A stretch of DNA of 41,240 nucleotides from Streptomyces sp. WM6386 (GTDB taxonomy: Bacteria; Actinomycetota; Actinomycetes; Streptomycetales; Streptomycetaceae): contig NZ_JXTE01000073.1 in NCBI RefSeq assembly GCF_000972385.1, positions 1-41,240 on the forward strand, in the 5' to 3' direction. Below the pieces are notes generated by a model, which did not search any database, was not told where the DNA came from, and worked only from the letters and a program-made list of their open reading frames with translations. Below, one piece after another: positions 40,678 through 41,240 of this stretch; positions within the stretch are counted from its first letter, which is position 1, and every line of letters starts with the position of its first letter. The position numbers and the translations under genes are program-made.

Positions 40678-41028
40678 ATGTCGAACAACCTCCTTGTCGA
40701 GCGTGCGCCCGGGGCGTGGATCGCTCCGCTGATCTCGACTCTGGTCACGATTCCCGCGTGTCTGATCGCCTACGTCGTCGGAGGGCTCTCCCCGATGGCG
40801 TGCGACTCCTGCGGAGACGCGCAGGCCGACGCCTTCGATGCGAGCTACGGCATCGCGTTCCCCGCTCTGCTGGCCGGCCTGGGCATCGCGCTCGTCCTGC
40901 TGTTCGTGAGCTGGGCGCTGCCCTGGGAGCAGCGGTACATGGCTCGCCGCGCACTGTTCGCCCTGGCGGCGCCGTTGCTGGTGCCGCTGGCGTATCTCGT
41001 CTTTGCCGCGTTGGTCGACTGGCCCTAG
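40678..41028 (+). CDS. Small membrane protein
   Basis: 116 aa from ATG 40678. Three hydrophobic spans are visible: WIAPLISTLVTIPACLIAYV, IAFPALLAGLGIALVLLFVS and ALFALAAPLLVPLAYLVFAA. The loop between the first two is acidic and carries a CxxC (MACDSCGDAQADAFDASYG), probably outside the membrane, where the cysteines could form a disulfide. No family recognised. The start has no clear ribosome site (TGAGATGGACGT precedes it), so confidence in the exact start is modest. The stop overlaps the complement of a stop of the opposite-strand frame. Confidence 0.65.
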   Translation: MSNNLLVERAPGAWIAPLISTLVTIPACLIAYVVGGLSPMACDSCGDAQADAFDASYGIAFPALLAGLGIALVLLFVSWALPWEQRYMARRALFALAAPLLVPLAYLVFAALVDWP

Positions 41029-41126
41029 GCGCAGTGTCGGCACCGGCCGGGTGCGGGGGCGCGGAAGGCGTGGTCGCAGCCGTCGCAGTTCTGGAGGGGG
41101 TGGCGTACGTCCGACGGCGGGGCCGG

Positions 41127-41240
41127 GGGAGGCGAACCCCGCCCGGGCCCGTCTCAGTTCCCCTCCTCCTCCTGTCCGAGCAGGTCCTCGGAGAGCCGGT
41201 ACGCGGCGCCCGCCTCCTCGGGGCGGCCCAGGTGCTCCAG
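41127..41240 (-). repeat. Inverted repeat, right copy (continues beyond the window)
   Basis: Reverse complement of 40103-40216 with two differences. The similarity reaches the last base of the window, so the full repeat is longer than can be measured here. Confidence 0.92.
41154..41240 (-). CDS. Second TPR-protein gene, 3' end only
   Basis: The last 28 codons of a minus-strand gene enter from the right edge: LEHLGRPEEAGAAYRL then SEDLLGQEEEGN and TGA. It is the inverted paralogue of the zinc-ribbon TPR gene at 39284-40189, with Tyr to Ser and Trp to Gly changes. The 42 codons after its stop stay open in the same frame and contain a zinc-ribbon-like CDGC...CRHC before a second stop at 41025-41027. 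The bulk of the gene lies outside the window. Confidence 0.75.
   Translation of the reverse strand: MEHLGRPEEAGAAYRLSEDLLGQEEEGN

Overview
The window is high-GC chromosomal DNA from a Streptomyces-type actinomycete. The evidence is GC-rich third positions, frequent GTG/TTG starts, leaderless-looking promoters, rare TTA codons, an actinobacterial GTG-started S12, an acidic N-terminal extension on NusG, and a TTG-started RpoB whose rifampicin-region numbering (Q424, D427, H437, R440, S442) equals that used for S. coelicolor. No plasmid, phage or transposase gene was seen.

Layout. 1-2012: a divergent amidohydrolase-like gene (-), then tRNA-Thr(GGT), tRNA-Met(CAT) and rpmG (zinc-type L33). 2119-3005: two translationally coupled MaoC/hotdog genes. 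3073-5213: a TetR regulator and an EmrB/QacA-type exporter whose promoters carry the same operator-like element. 5214-5796: a gene-free stretch holding a Streptomyces-type GC-rich intergenic repeat. 5797-10322: murB, an unrecognised gene convergent with and overlapping adenosine deaminase, an aspartate-type aminotransferase, and tRNA-Trp. 10429-24594: the rif/ribosomal block secE-nusG, rplK-rplA, two tandem paralogous lipoproteins, rplJ-rplL (with an L10-type leader) and rpoB-rpoC. 30529-34879: the str block rpsL-rpsG-fusA-tuf, closed by a strong TTCG-loop terminator.

Between rpoC and rpsL lies an accessory insertion. On the minus strand (29348 down to 24649) a compact operon reads: a fragment resembling the start of a cyclic-nucleotide-binding domain, a P-loop NTPase/helical-repeat protein broken by a frameshift, a band-7/SPFH-like protein, a small membrane protein of the Pycsar-effector (DUF5706/PycTM) family, and an integral-membrane M48 metalloprotease. 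No nucleotide cyclase is in the window. I read this as a candidate cyclic-nucleotide-gated membrane-attack (anti-phage or stress) cassette, possibly decaying. A DUF1707 membrane protein with a TTA codon is divergent from it.

Downstream of tuf come two small hypothetical genes, then a large Ser/Thr kinase with TPR-like and WD40 beta-propeller regions (also TTA-containing) coupled to a zinc-ribbon TPR protein. The 3' end of that TPR gene recurs as an inverted copy (112/114 identical) at the right edge of the window. The roughly 0.9 kb between the two copies holds the truncated C-terminus of a secreted repeat-domain protein and a small membrane protein, which suggests an inverted duplication that has broken a neighbouring gene.
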